Shown one piece after another: positions 1 through 7,104 of a DNA stretch of 29,042 bases. Source of the stretch: CAZTLI01 sp964614375 (GTDB taxonomy: Bacteria; Chloroflexota; Anaerolineae; Aggregatilineales; Phototrophicaceae); contig CAZTLI010000010.1 in assembly GCA_964614375.1 (NCBI GenBank), positions 1 through 29,042 of the forward strand, read 5' to 3'. A model generated the notes under the pieces. It did not search any database. It was not told the DNA's origin and saw only the letters and a list, made by a program, of their open reading frames with translations. How positions within the stretch are numbered: the first letter of the stretch is position 1; every line of letters begins with the position of its first letter. Position numbers and translations under genes: made by a program.

Positions 1-110
1 ATATTGGTCGCGGCGAGGATTTTGAAAGCGAAGGTGGCGAAATGGGCGCGGCGTTTGGTCAATTTAAGGACGAGACGTTGAAACAATTCAAAACGATTAG
101 CCATCTTTAA
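1..110 (+). CDS. 3' end of an unidentified protein (partial)
   Basis: The third forward frame is open from the window edge to a TAA at 108-110 and gives about 35 residues ending in KQFKTISHL. The visible tail is hydrophilic and glycine/glutamate-rich (it contains the run EGGEMGAAFGQF), with no membrane segment. The coding sense is supported by the absence of stops and natural-looking composition, but the piece is too short to assign a family. The next gene lies on the opposite strand, so this gene converges on the 2TM protein at 208-633. Confidence 0.55.
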   Translation, partial: IGRGEDFESEGGEMGAAFGQFKDETLKQFKTISHL

Positions 111-207
111 AATCCTTTTGTAAAAGGGCAATCAGGCGCATCCGTCTCCACGCCTATAGTGTATAACGTCATGCACAAGTCAGATAGATGATGATAGACC
201 ATTCTCA

Positions 208-633
208 TCAGTCGTGATAAAGGCGGGACTCTTCGTCTGCCTCATACTCATCGACATAGATCAGTTCACCTTCATCGCTGAGATGGGTGGGATAACTGTC
301 CACTTCGCGCCCGGAGTCACGTTTGGCTTTGGGGTTTTGTGAAATGTCATAACGCATCGCTTTCAGGGTATGCAGTACCGCTTTATCGCGTCGATTGAGA
401 CTGATAACCACCCCCAGATGCAGCATCAGCACCACAAACCACAATACCGAAAATCCAATTGCCGTCGCCGCCGCCTGACCCAGACTGGAAAATGGAACAA
501 GCATCTGTATCAGAAGCTGCGCCAGAAAGCTGACAATCAGCGCCAGCGCCAGATGCCCTATCCAGATCACATTACGACGATAAGGATTTTCCACGCGGCG
601 CAAAATGTCGTTAAGATGACTATCGTCGCCCAT
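208..633 (-). CDS. Small 2TM membrane protein, unknown function
   Basis: The product is 141 residues. A charged N-terminus (about residues 1-22, containing NDILRRVENPYRRN) is followed by two long hydrophobic helices at about residues 23-47 and 55-78, separated by a short loop, and then an acidic hydrophilic tail rich in D and E. The layout resembles the 2TM-domain family of small bacterial inner-membrane proteins, where the first helix follows a basic juxtamembrane stretch. No catalytic motif is visible. A GAGG ribosome-binding-like sequence lies just upstream of the ATG on the minus strand. It is divergent from the phosphatase gene at 804 and convergent with the partial gene at 1-110. The function is unknown. 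Confidence 0.6.
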   Translation of the reverse strand: MGDDSHLNDILRRVENPYRRNVIWIGHLALALIVSFLAQLLIQMLVPFSSLGQAAATAIGFSVLWFVVLMLHLGVVISLNRRDKAVLHTLKAMRYDISQNPKAKRDSGREVDSYPTHLSDEGELIYVDEYEADEESRLYHD

Positions 634-748
634 CGTGTCCTCGTTTCACATCCTACCAGTTATCGCTCTATACGGATGCGGCTGCAAGTGAGTTGCAGCA
701 TCGCGCAAAATTGGTTTGATTGGCTATGCCCTTCGTCACAGTCATCTG

Positions 749-754
749 TATAAT
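749..754 (+). promoter_or_regulatory. Possible -10 box for the histidine phosphatase gene
   Basis: A perfect TATAAT lies 50 bases upstream of the ATG at 804 in the divergent spacer. No good -35 hexamer is found at 16-18 bases upstream (the 17-base position reads TGCCCT), so only the -10 element is supported. Confidence 0.35.
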
Positions 755-803
755 GAGACACGCAGACGAGCCGCATTCAACCCGATAAGGCAGACCCGCA
801 CGC

Positions 804-1514
804 ATGGAACTCTATTTCATCCGGCACGGACAATCCTACAATAACGCCCTCATCGACGTGACGAAGCGCGTCAAAGACCCGGAGCTGACCAAAGTCGGCT
901 GGCAGCAGGCCGAACGTCTGGCGCAGTTCACCAAAGATGCCAGCGAGGACCTCAACCCGAAAGCAAAGGGGTACACCTTCAGCCACATCTATTGCAGTCC
1001 CATGCACCGCGCCCTGCAAACGGCACAGCCCCTCGCCGAGACGATGGGGATTGCGCCCGAAGCCTGGGTCGATTTGCACGAAGTTGGCGGGATTTTTCTG
1101 GAAGACGAACAGGGCAATTCGACAGGTCATGGCGGACTCAGCCGTGCAGAAATTGCCGAACAGTTCCCCAGCTACATTTTGCCAGACACGATAACCGAAG
1201 CGGGCTGGTGGCCTGTTGCGATGACAAAAGAAGATGAGACCCACACACAATATCGGGCGCTGCGGGTGGCGGCGGCCCTGCGCGAACGTGCGGATTCAGA
1301 TGACCGGATTGCGCTGGTGTCTCATGCCGGATTCTTAGACCGCTTGTTGAAGGCACTGCTGAATCAACTGCCGGATTCACCGCGCCGGGTCTTTTATGCC
1401 CACTACAACACCGGAATCACGCGCATCGACTTTATGGCGGAACACTCTGATCAGATGCGTCTGCTGTACATTAACCGCCTCGACCATCTACCCTATGACA
1501 TGCGGACGTGGTAG
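804..1514 (+). CDS. Histidine phosphatase family protein (phosphoglycerate mutase-like)
   Basis: The 236-residue protein begins with the family signature: beta-strand MELYFIRHG with the catalytic His8 in the RHG motif. SPMHRALQTA follows at about 65-74 and provides the second phosphate-binding arginine (Arg69). A candidate acid/base glutamate is Glu93 in LHEVGG, and the second catalytic histidine is His174 in ALVSHAGF. These four elements define the histidine phosphatase superfamily, which uses a phosphohistidine intermediate to dephosphorylate small metabolites, sugar phosphates or proteins. The length is slightly above the 200 or so typical of the PhoE/GpmB-like branch because of an insert at about 95-145. 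The protein is cytoplasmic, with no signal peptide. The exact substrate cannot be told from sequence. The gene stands alone, with a weak AAGG about 14 bases upstream. Confidence 0.85.
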   Translation: MELYFIRHGQSYNNALIDVTKRVKDPELTKVGWQQAERLAQFTKDASEDLNPKAKGYTFSHIYCSPMHRALQTAQPLAETMGIAPEAWVDLHEVGGIFLEDEQGNSTGHGGLSRAEIAEQFPSYILPDTITEAGWWPVAMTKEDETHTQYRALRVAAALRERADSDDRIALVSHAGFLDRLLKALLNQLPDSPRRVFYAHYNTGITRIDFMAEHSDQMRLLYINRLDHLPYDMRTW

Positions 1515-1671
1515 GCGCGGTTGGCTGTTGGCGATCTGTCTCCAAACCCCTTCCGTCAGGCTGTAGCTATTCAGTTATCCATACGCCTGTCTCCAATCCC
1601 CCATTTGTCGTTTGCGCCGCCAGACGCTGACGGTACACAACACCGCTATCATCGGGCTGCCACAGGGCCAC

Positions 1672-1687
1672 GTCCACTGAAGTGGAC
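1672..1687. repeat. Perfect 7-bp inverted repeat
   Basis: GTCCACT and AGTGGAC are exact reverse complements with a 2-base centre (GA). There is no T-run, so it is not an intrinsic terminator. It may be an operator or chance. It lies at the left edge of the decayed coding stretch. Confidence 0.45.
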
Positions 1688-1689
1688 AA

Positions 1690-1990
1690 TTGTTCTCGTG
1701 CAAAACGCAGCCTTTGCTGATCGTGCCAGCTTCAGATGACGTATCTTTCGGGCAGGCGCACGTTTTAACGGGTGGCGGAACAAGCGCAACTGTTACCGGT
1801 GTGTGTTTTCCTGAATGGTTCAGGTTTTCAGACCAGCGGCTGAGGATCTGGGTAAGGGACAGTGGCTTTAGCCTCTGGCGTAACTTAATCGTACTGGGCT
1901 AGCGGGCAGCGGCAATTCGCATCCCGTTGATGTGCCGTTTGTGGCATGGGGAACGCCCTTCACAATTTACACTTGTGTACACTTGATAAA
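1690..1990 (+). pseudogene. Possible decayed secreted SH3b-like domain
   Basis: One frame from about 1690 to the TAG at 1900-1902 reads LTGGGTSATVTGV, EWFRF, RIWVRDSGF and NLIVLG in order. That follows the pattern of bacterial SH3b repeats (LxAGxxATVTGxxxDGWFRI, then GWVxxxxV). Immediately after the stop, the next frame continues as SGNSHPVDVPFVAWGTPF, which looks like the Cys/Pro linker that often follows such repeats. This suggests a frameshifted relic of a secreted repeat protein. No start, signal peptide or complete domain is present. The resemblance is by eye, and it could be coincidental. Confidence 0.33.
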
Positions 1991-2006
1991 TAGCACCAAG
2001 TTCCCC

Positions 2007-2035
2007 TTATTCGCGCGAATGAGAAACAGTATACT
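2007..2035 (+). promoter_or_regulatory. Candidate promoter for the GAF gene
   Basis: TTATTC (2007-2012), a 17-base spacer and TATACT (2030-2035) precede the GAF gene by about 50 bases. The -10 box is good and the -35 is weak. The 10-base-spaced TACACTTG repeats at 1968-1985 lie just upstream and could bind a regulator. Confidence 0.4.
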
Positions 2036-2083
2036 AGAATTAAGGTGTTTACTTAACCTATCGTACAGAGACTGGAGATAATC

Positions 2084-2683
2084 ATGGCGACAAACCCCGC
2101 CGCCTTTGTACAAAAAGAAAATGCCCGCCTCAAGACTGAAAACGACGAACTCACCCGCGAGGTGCGGGAGCTGCGTGAATTCGTGAAAAGCCTGAACGAG
2201 CTGCTCAACGTGCAAATCATGAGTGATGCCGATCTGATGCCCCTGCTGAAAGACATCCTGCACAAAGCCCTCAGCCTGATGAGTGCGCCCGACGGGTCGC
2301 TGGCACTGATTGATGAAGAGACCGATGAACTGGTGTTTGTGCTGGTCGATGGGGCACTGTCGCAGGATTTGACGGGCTTTCGGATGCCTGCCGATGAAGG
2401 CATTGCTGGCTGGGTGGTGCAAACAGGACAGCCCGCGCTGGTGCGTGATGTGCGCCGTGACAATCGCTTCTCGCATCTGGTTGATGATGAGTTTAAGTTC
2501 CGCACACAGTCGATTGCCGCCGCGCCTTTAATCGGCAATGGTCGGGTATGGGGCATGGTCGAGGCGCTCAACCAGCCGGGTGATCAGCCCTTCTCCGACC
2601 TGGATACCAGTTTATTGACGCTGTTTTGCCGGGCCGCGGGTGAAGTATTGGCAGACATCGCCCGCCAGAAACCAACGGCATAA
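2084..2683 (+). CDS. GAF domain protein with N-terminal coiled coil
   Basis: The 199-residue protein has a heptad-rich helix at about residues 8-45 (KENARLKTENDELTREV and onward), predicted to dimerise as a coiled coil. A single GAF domain follows at about 50-190. GAF features include the strand SLALIDEETDELVF, the conserved turn MPADEGIAGWVVQTGQP (101-117), the helix-start VRDVRRDNRF and the closing strand of the type GMVEALNQ (157-164). GAF domains bind small ligands such as cyclic nucleotides, tetrapyrroles or NO/iron. No output domain is present, so it presumably signals through a partner or is a stand-alone sensor. GGAG 6 bases upstream of the ATG supports the start. A DUF3267 gene follows 15 bases later, so the two may be co-transcribed. 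Confidence 0.85.
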   Translation: MATNPAAFVQKENARLKTENDELTREVRELREFVKSLNELLNVQIMSDADLMPLLKDILHKALSLMSAPDGSLALIDEETDELVFVLVDGALSQDLTGFRMPADEGIAGWVVQTGQPALVRDVRRDNRFSHLVDDEFKFRTQSIAAAPLIGNGRVWGMVEALNQPGDQPFSDLDTSLLTLFCRAAGEVLADIARQKPTA

Positions 2684-2698
2684 ACAGCCCGATACGTC

Positions 2699-3295
2699 AT
2701 GTTCCATCCGTCACCATTGGAAACGGGGACATTGCCCGCAGGCCGGGACGTGTCGCTGCCGTTTGACACCCTCATACCGATGATACGGCGTTGGGTGCTG
2801 CCGCTGCTGCTGGTTTTCCCGCTGCTGCATCTGCTGCTACAGGGTTGGGACGCCTTTGCCAGCAGTTTGTTCACATGGCGGACCCTGCTGCTATTACTAC
2901 CCGGTATCCTGCTGCTGACGATTGCCCATGAATTCACCCACGCCATCGGTTGGATCGTATTCGGGCGCGTATCCCCCACGAAAATCCGCTTCGGCATTAT
3001 CTGGCATGTCCTCACGCCCTATGCCCACAGTCAAACCCCAATGCCCGCGCGCGGCTATAAGATTGGTGCGCTGCTGCCTACGCTCACAACGGCTCTTCTG
3101 CCCGGTATCCTCGCGCTGATGACGAATGATGTCCTGTTGAGTATCTTATCCTCCATAATGCTCATGGGCGCGCTCGGCGATTTCGCCGTGGTCTATATCA
3201 TCCGCGATGTGCCCGCCGATGCCTATGTGTATGACCATCCCCATCAAGCCGGTTGCATCGTATTGGACTCCGCCCCCGCCTCAACTGGGACTTGA
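2699..3295 (+). CDS. DUF3267 family putative membrane zinc metalloprotease
   Basis: This 198-residue integral membrane protein has an HEFTHA motif at about residues 80-85, matching the HExxH zinc-binding signature in a helix. It sits directly after a hydrophobic segment, and a GRVSP turn follows, as in DUF3267 zincins. Hydrophobic helices occur at about 31-48, 60-90, 120-140 and 142-162. The start at 2699 is preferred because GTLPAGRDVSLPFDT at 11-25 matches the usual juxtamembrane beginning of the family. The family's closing DHPHQAGCIVLD is present, so the protein is full length. No clear ribosome-binding site is seen at either possible ATG (2699 or 2783). The substrate is unknown. The family is related to site-2-protease-like membrane zincins by motif only. 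Confidence 0.72.
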   Translation: MFHPSPLETGTLPAGRDVSLPFDTLIPMIRRWVLPLLLVFPLLHLLLQGWDAFASSLFTWRTLLLLLPGILLLTIAHEFTHAIGWIVFGRVSPTKIRFGIIWHVLTPYAHSQTPMPARGYKIGALLPTLTTALLPGILALMTNDVLLSILSSIMLMGALGDFAVVYIIRDVPADAYVYDHPHQAGCIVLDSAPASTGT

Positions 3296-3377
3296 AAACG
3301 TTCCCATACATGGTGTTGAATCAATAAATTACCTTCTTGCGGCGCGCAGCCGCTTTTTTCACTGGTTGACACACAGC

Positions 3378-4592
3378 ATGGAAAAATCAAAGCAAAACGC
3401 ATCATGGACGCCCCTGCTCATCGCCTATGTGACCTTCGTGGCGCTGGGGATGGGCGGCGGCATCCTGAACATCGCGTGGCTCTATATTCAGGACACATTT
3501 CAAGTCTCGATTGATTCGATTGGCGTGCTGCTGGGCGCATTGACGATTGGGCATCTGGGCAGCAGCTTCCTCAGCGGGCGCGGGATACAACGCTTCGGCA
3601 CGGGCACATTCTTGCTCATGGGCACACTTGCCGCGACGATAGGCGTCCTCGTGTTTATGCTTGCGCCATCGTGGGGAGTGCTGCTCATCGCGGCGCTCCT
3701 GGGCGGTATCGGCGGCGGAATCACCGACTCCGGGATGAACACCTATGTTTCGGCGCATTACAGCGCGGGGCGACTCAACTGGCTGCACGCGGCTTTTGGT
3801 GTGGGCACGACCATAGGCCCGCCAATTGTGACATTGATTGTCATCACATGGGGACAGTCATGGCGCTGGAGTTATGTTGTCGTCGCGGGTGTTTATGGAC
3901 TGGTGAGTGTGATCATTTTTATCACGCGCCAACAATGGCGTGTCCTGCAAAACGACGAACCCAACATGACCGGGCAGCCTGTAACCGGTGCAAGTGTGCG
4001 CGATACGCTGCGCGTGCCGCTGGTGATGTTTGGTCTGCTGCTGTTCTTCTTCTATGCGGGGGCAGAGGCGGGTGTCGGTCAGTTGACCAATAATCTGTTC
4101 GTTGAAGGGCGTAATATCCCGCAGGAAACGGCGACTTTCTGGATTAGCGTTTACTGGGGCAGCTTCACGATAGGACGAATCTTTATGGGCGTGCTGGCTG
4201 ACCGCATGAGCAATCGCACCCTGATTCGCCTGAGTATGCTGGCCGGGTTGGTCGGCACACTGCTGCTGACGCTCAACCTGCCGGACGCGGGCAATTTTGT
4301 GGCATTGCTGATTACGGGCTTTGGCTTCGCGGCGTTATTCCCTATCTTGATAGCCGAGACTCCACAGCGCGTCGGGCTGCGTCATGCACCCAATGCCATC
4401 GGCTTCCAGATTGGCATAGCGGGTATGGGCATCGCCTTTTTACCCGGTCTGGCGGGTGTGCTGGCGGCGTCATTTGGGCTGGAAATCATTGGCCCGTATC
4501 TGTTCGGGCTGGTGGTGGCGTCCCTCATCATCTATGAAATCATCCTCCGGCGCGAGGCAGTCCGTCTGGCACAGGCCGCCCCAGCCGATTAA
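3378..4592 (+). CDS. Major facilitator superfamily (MFS) transporter
   Basis: The 404-residue protein has 12 predicted hydrophobic helices. Helix-linking motifs typical of MFS are present: a loop after helix 2 reading SGRGIQRFGTG, the equivalent second-half loop MGVLADRMSNRTLIR, and glycine-rich helices such as LLGGIGGGITDSGMNTYV in the first half. The second half begins after a central charged loop (QNDEPNMTG and onward, roughly residues 190-205). The pattern of the first half resembles the fucose/sugar branch of MFS, but the substrate cannot be assigned. The start at 3378 is chosen because the upstream in-frame ATG at 3207 would overlap the DUF3267 gene by 89 bases and add a non-membrane proline-rich leader. 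A hairpin terminator follows at 4630. Confidence 0.85.
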   Translation: MEKSKQNASWTPLLIAYVTFVALGMGGGILNIAWLYIQDTFQVSIDSIGVLLGALTIGHLGSSFLSGRGIQRFGTGTFLLMGTLAATIGVLVFMLAPSWGVLLIAALLGGIGGGITDSGMNTYVSAHYSAGRLNWLHAAFGVGTTIGPPIVTLIVITWGQSWRWSYVVVAGVYGLVSVIIFITRQQWRVLQNDEPNMTGQPVTGASVRDTLRVPLVMFGLLLFFFYAGAEAGVGQLTNNLFVEGRNIPQETATFWISVYWGSFTIGRIFMGVLADRMSNRTLIRLSMLAGLVGTLLLTLNLPDAGNFVALLITGFGFAALFPILIAETPQRVGLRHAPNAIGFQIGIAGMGIAFLPGLAGVLAASFGLEIIGPYLFGLVVASLIIYEIILRREAVRLAQAAPAD

Positions 4593-4629
4593 CGCACCCC
4601 CCCTCACACTATCATCTAGCACATGAACG

Positions 4630-4661
4630 ACCATCTATCAATAACAGGTAGATGGTTTTTT
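4630..4661 (+). terminator. Intrinsic terminator of the MFS gene
   Basis: An 8-bp stem (ACCATCTA, 4630-4637, with TAGATGGT, 4649-4656) with an 11-base loop runs directly into six Ts. It lies 38 bases after the MFS stop codon. Confidence 0.75.
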
Positions 4662-4779
4662 GCCTGTATTAGTATTCATATTCCATAATGATTATAAACT
4701 TTGTGAATTTTTCAGCAAATCGGGCGACCTATCCAGAAAACCGGTCTATACTGTTGCAACACTTATTGTAATGACGTGA

Positions 4780-4923
4780 ATCAGGGCCTACTATCGCACA
4801 TCCATTACGCTGTGGCGGTGGACGACAGGCGAATTGCAGGTGAATGTCTATCTGCACGATGGCAAGCCCTATGTTGTGACATGGTATCCCGACAATCCGT
4901 GGGATTATGAGCGGCTGGAGTAA
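4780..4923 (+). pseudogene. C-terminal relic of an unidentified protein
   Basis: From an in-frame TGA at 4777-4779 to the TAA at 4921-4923 the frame is open for 47 codons. It reads as natural protein: RAYYRTSITLWRWTTGEL, then QVNVYLHDGKPYVVTWYPDN, then PWDYERLE. The aromatic-rich, strand-like composition and clean ending suggest the true C-terminus of a small beta-rich protein, but there is no ATG or ribosome-binding site, and the upstream in-frame sequence stops. I read it as a truncated gene remnant. A non-canonical start (GTG at 4840 or an ATC) is possible but unsupported. I do not recognise the family. Confidence 0.45.
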
Positions 4924-4954
4924 TCAATTTAGGACTAGCACAGGTGATCGCTGC

Positions 4955-4978
4955 GTCAAGGGGTTTAAACCCCTTGAC
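4955..4978. repeat. 24-bp perfect palindrome
   Basis: The 12-base arm GTCAAGGGGTTT is followed immediately by its exact reverse complement. After a 2-base mismatch on each side, pairing resumes for four more bases (CGCT at 4949-4952 with AGCG at 4981-4984), giving an imperfect 36-bp cruciform. There is no T-run in either direction, so it is not a simple terminator. It sits between a gene relic and the 3' end of the GNAT gene, and could be a dispersed extragenic hairpin element or a recombination end. Confidence 0.7.
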
Positions 4979-5053
4979 TGAGCGAGAATGCGCTTCAACC
5001 GCGTAACTTCTACAATTAAACGCGCAGTTTGCGCCGGTACTATCGCGCGCTGT

Positions 5054-5935
5054 CTACTTTTTTTGCCGCCGGATGAAATAAGAAGTATGGTCGGGTGGAC
5101 GGTCAGGCAGCGTGCCTTCAACTTCAAAGCCGAGTTTTAAGTAAAAGCCCAATCCCTGAAAATCGGCGGTATCGGTGCGGAAATGATACGCGCCGCGCCG
5201 CGCACATTCAGCTTCCAAAAGGTTGAACAGACGTTTGCCCCAACCCTGACCACGCAGGCGTTCATCCAGCCACATGAAATAGAGTTCACACCACGTCCAA
5301 TAGGTCGCCGCCAGCAACCCACCCACGACCTGCCCACTGCCGCGCACCGCACCTGCCTCGCGGATGAATATCGCCAGTTTGCGTTCGTCCAGGAGTACGT
5401 ATTCGTTGATGTGCCCGCGCAATCCAGCGTCTAATGCTCGTTCGACATCGGCGCTGGGATCGTCGATGATGTCAAGCGTGGGGTCGATGAGGCCGGGATT
5501 ATTCGGAATCGGACTTTTCCTCATGAAGAAATAGGTGTGTCCCGGTGGATAGTCTGGCAGCGCGCCCCACTGCTCATAACCCTGTTTGATGTAAAAGGGT
5601 CGCGCCTGAAAACTGGTGGTATATAAATAGACTTTATCAATCCCGCGCTGGACAGCGGTTTGCTCGATGGTGTTCAGGATACGTGTGCCCAGACCTGTCC
5701 CGCGCTGCGAAGCATGTACCCACAAAATATCGACAAATAACCAGCCCCAACTGATTTCGCCATAGGCGCCGCCGACGATGACGCCATTGCTGTCGCGGGC
5801 GACGACTGCGACATCGCCCTGGGGTTGGTCACGCAAGCCCGGAATATGCTGTAGATTAAAGTTTATCAGACCCTGCTGTAGTGTGTTGATGTCGGCCTGT
5901 GTCGGTTTGTCTTCAATGGTATACTCGTAATCCAT
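5054..5935 (-). CDS. Tandem GNAT-family N-acetyltransferase
   Basis: The 293-residue protein contains two GNAT domains in series. Domain 1 spans about residues 1-140, with the acetyl-CoA pyrophosphate-binding loop QRGTGLGTRIL at 77-87. Domain 2 spans about 155-290, with RGQGWGKRLF at 228-237. Each domain has the strand before the loop (FVDILWVHAS and ELYFMWLDE) and ends in a matching block, FYIKQGYEQWGALPDYPPGH and FYLKLGFEVEGTLPDRPPDH, so the domains are a clear internal duplication. Both loops keep the RxxGxG pattern and may both be active. The substrate is unknown. The start at 5935 is preferred over the ATG at 5977 because AGGGG lies about 8 bases upstream of it. The gene is divergent from plsY. 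Confidence 0.85.
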   Translation of the reverse strand: MDYEYTIEDKPTQADINTLQQGLINFNLQHIPGLRDQPQGDVAVVARDSNGVIVGGAYGEISWGWLFVDILWVHASQRGTGLGTRILNTIEQTAVQRGIDKVYLYTTSFQARPFYIKQGYEQWGALPDYPPGHTYFFMRKSPIPNNPGLIDPTLDIIDDPSADVERALDAGLRGHINEYVLLDERKLAIFIREAGAVRGSGQVVGGLLAATYWTWCELYFMWLDERLRGQGWGKRLFNLLEAECARRGAYHFRTDTADFQGLGFYLKLGFEVEGTLPDRPPDHTSYFIRRQKK

Positions 5936-6248
5936 ATGTGCCCCTGTGTGGCGCAAAGTCGTGGTGTAATTGAACACGAAAACGGCAAGTTGCGCCAGAG
6001 ATGACCCTTAAAAAAACAAGATGCCGGCACGCGCCGACCCTCTGAAAACATTGCAGTTGATTAAAGAAAGTTGCTGTATAATGGCAGATACATGCTATTT
6101 GCGTTAAAACATTAACAATTCTTTTATCTTATTTTCGCATCGTCGCGCTTTACACTGTGTTATGATTAGTAATTTACGCACACACTTTTGCAGCACATCT
6201 ATTTCGCCCTTTCCAACCTATCCGTCACAATAATCAGGTGGTGGCATT
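5936..6248. other. 313-bp divergent intergenic region
   Basis: This spacer separates the divergent GNAT and plsY genes. It is AT-rich on the plsY side. A TATAAT at 6077-6082 is the only strong promoter-like element seen. No small gene, RNA or repeat is evident. Confidence 0.5.
6077..6082 (+). promoter_or_regulatory. Possible -10 box upstream of plsY
   Basis: A perfect TATAAT lies about 165 bases before the plsY ATG, with a poor -35 (AGTTGA at a 16-base spacing). If used, the 5' leader would be long, at around 160 bases. Confidence 0.3.
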
Positions 6249-6935
6249 ATGCCCGGCGCAGAAGAAAAACTCATCCGTCTCATCATCACCATTGTTTTGT
6301 GTTACCTCATCGGATCACTACCTACAGCCTATTTCATCGCCCGCCTAAAAAATGTCAATATCTTTGAAATCGGCAGCGGCAACATGGGCGGCACGAATAT
6401 CGCCCGCGCATTGGGTTTAGGCTGGGGTTTCCTCACCGCAGGGATTGACATCGCCAAAGGCGCGATTGCCATTTTCCTTGCGTGGTGGATTTTGACCGAT
6501 TCAGGCACATCGAGCAAAGCATCGGCCACGACCATAGCCGGTGTGGTGGTGATTGTGGGGCATAACTGGTCGTTGTTCGCCACCCTGCTCAGCACCACCA
6601 TCCGAAATGGACGCATTGTCACCCGCTTTCGTGGCGGTAAAGGCGCGGCAACGGCGTTCGGCACATTGCTGACGGTTGCGCCGTGGTGGATTATTCTGGC
6701 GATGGTCAGTTTGGGCGGCTTGATTGTACTGGTCACACGCTATGTATCGCTGGGTGTGTTGATGGCCTTTTTGCTGGCGTTCTTGTGGATGGCGATCCTC
6801 ATCGGGCAGGGCGCGCTCACATGGGAACTCATCCCGTATATCGCGGCGGTGTCGCTGCTGATTATCCTGCGCTTTCGCGAAAACATCGGTCGCTTGCTGG
6901 CGGGTACTGAACGCCGTCTGGGTGAACGGGCATAA
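6249..6935 (+). CDS. plsY: Glycerol-3-phosphate acyltransferase PlsY
   Basis: This 228-residue integral membrane enzyme transfers the acyl group of acyl-phosphate to the sn-1 position of glycerol-3-phosphate, the first membrane step of phospholipid synthesis (PlsX/PlsY route). All three family motifs are visible: GSGNMGGTN (42-50, usually GSGNxGATN), GHNWSLF (104-110) with its conserved His, and FRGGKGAAT (127-135), the glycine-rich phosphate-binding loop. The DIAKG element at 67-71 and the ending RENIGRLLAGTE (210-221) are also family hallmarks. Five or more membrane helices are evident. It is slightly longer than the usual 195-215 residues because of an insert at about 82-95 and another near 112-122. 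AGGTGG about 9 bases upstream supports the ATG. A terminator follows at 6982. Confidence 0.95.
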   Translation: MPGAEEKLIRLIITIVLCYLIGSLPTAYFIARLKNVNIFEIGSGNMGGTNIARALGLGWGFLTAGIDIAKGAIAIFLAWWILTDSGTSSKASATTIAGVVVIVGHNWSLFATLLSTTIRNGRIVTRFRGGKGAATAFGTLLTVAPWWIILAMVSLGGLIVLVTRYVSLGVLMAFLLAFLWMAILIGQGALTWELIPYIAAVSLLIILRFRENIGRLLAGTERRLGERA

Positions 6936-6981
6936 GCGGGCGATCAGGCTTGATCTATCCGCCATTCTAAACAACGACCAG

Positions 6982-7012
6982 ACAGCTTGTATCAACGATC
7001 CAGGCTGTTTTT
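6982..7012 (+). terminator. Intrinsic terminator after plsY
   Basis: ACAGCTTG (6982-6989) pairs with CAGGCTGT (7001-7008) through 8 bp including one G-U, with an 11-base loop, and runs into five Ts followed by further Ts. It separates plsY from the dehydrogenase gene. Confidence 0.65.
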
Positions 7013-7036
7013 ATTTCATACTCAGATGTATCGGTC

Positions 7037-7064
7037 TTATCACCACGCCAATTTTAGGTAGAAT
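7037..7064 (+). promoter_or_regulatory. Candidate promoter of the secreted dehydrogenase
   Basis: TTATCA (7037-7042), a 16-base spacer and TAGAAT (7059-7064) lie between the plsY terminator and the ATG at 7105, giving a leader of about 35 bases. Confidence 0.45.
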
Positions 7065-7104
7065 ACACCCAACCGATAGACAAGTAGAGATAAGAGTGCT
7101 CTTG

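Larger units (their letters stand above)
1515..2083 (+). other. 569-bp intergenic region with relics and repeats
   Basis: No intact gene is supported here. It contains a short perfect inverted repeat (1672-1687), a stretch that reads like a decayed SH3b-type secreted domain (about 1690-1990), a pair of direct TACACTTG repeats spaced exactly 10 bases (1968-1975 and 1978-1985), and a candidate promoter for the GAF gene (2007-2035). Confidence 0.5.
4593..5053. other. 461-bp intergenic region
   Basis: This region contains the terminator of the MFS gene (4630-4661), an open fragment that reads as the tail of a real protein (4780-4923), and a 24-bp perfect palindrome (4955-4978). The convergent GNAT gene ends at 5054. 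No complete gene is present. Confidence 0.6.

Noticed and set aside
777..1250. Minus-strand ORF opposite the histidine phosphatase
   Set aside because: It lacks a plausible start context and a natural composition. The plus-strand product has all family motifs.
3207..3377. Longer N-terminus for the MFS transporter
   Set aside because: It overlaps the DUF3267 gene by 89 bases and adds a proline-rich non-membrane leader.
6922..7104. Longer N-terminus of the first dehydrogenase
   Set aside because: It overlaps plsY and its terminator, and would place the signal peptide internally.
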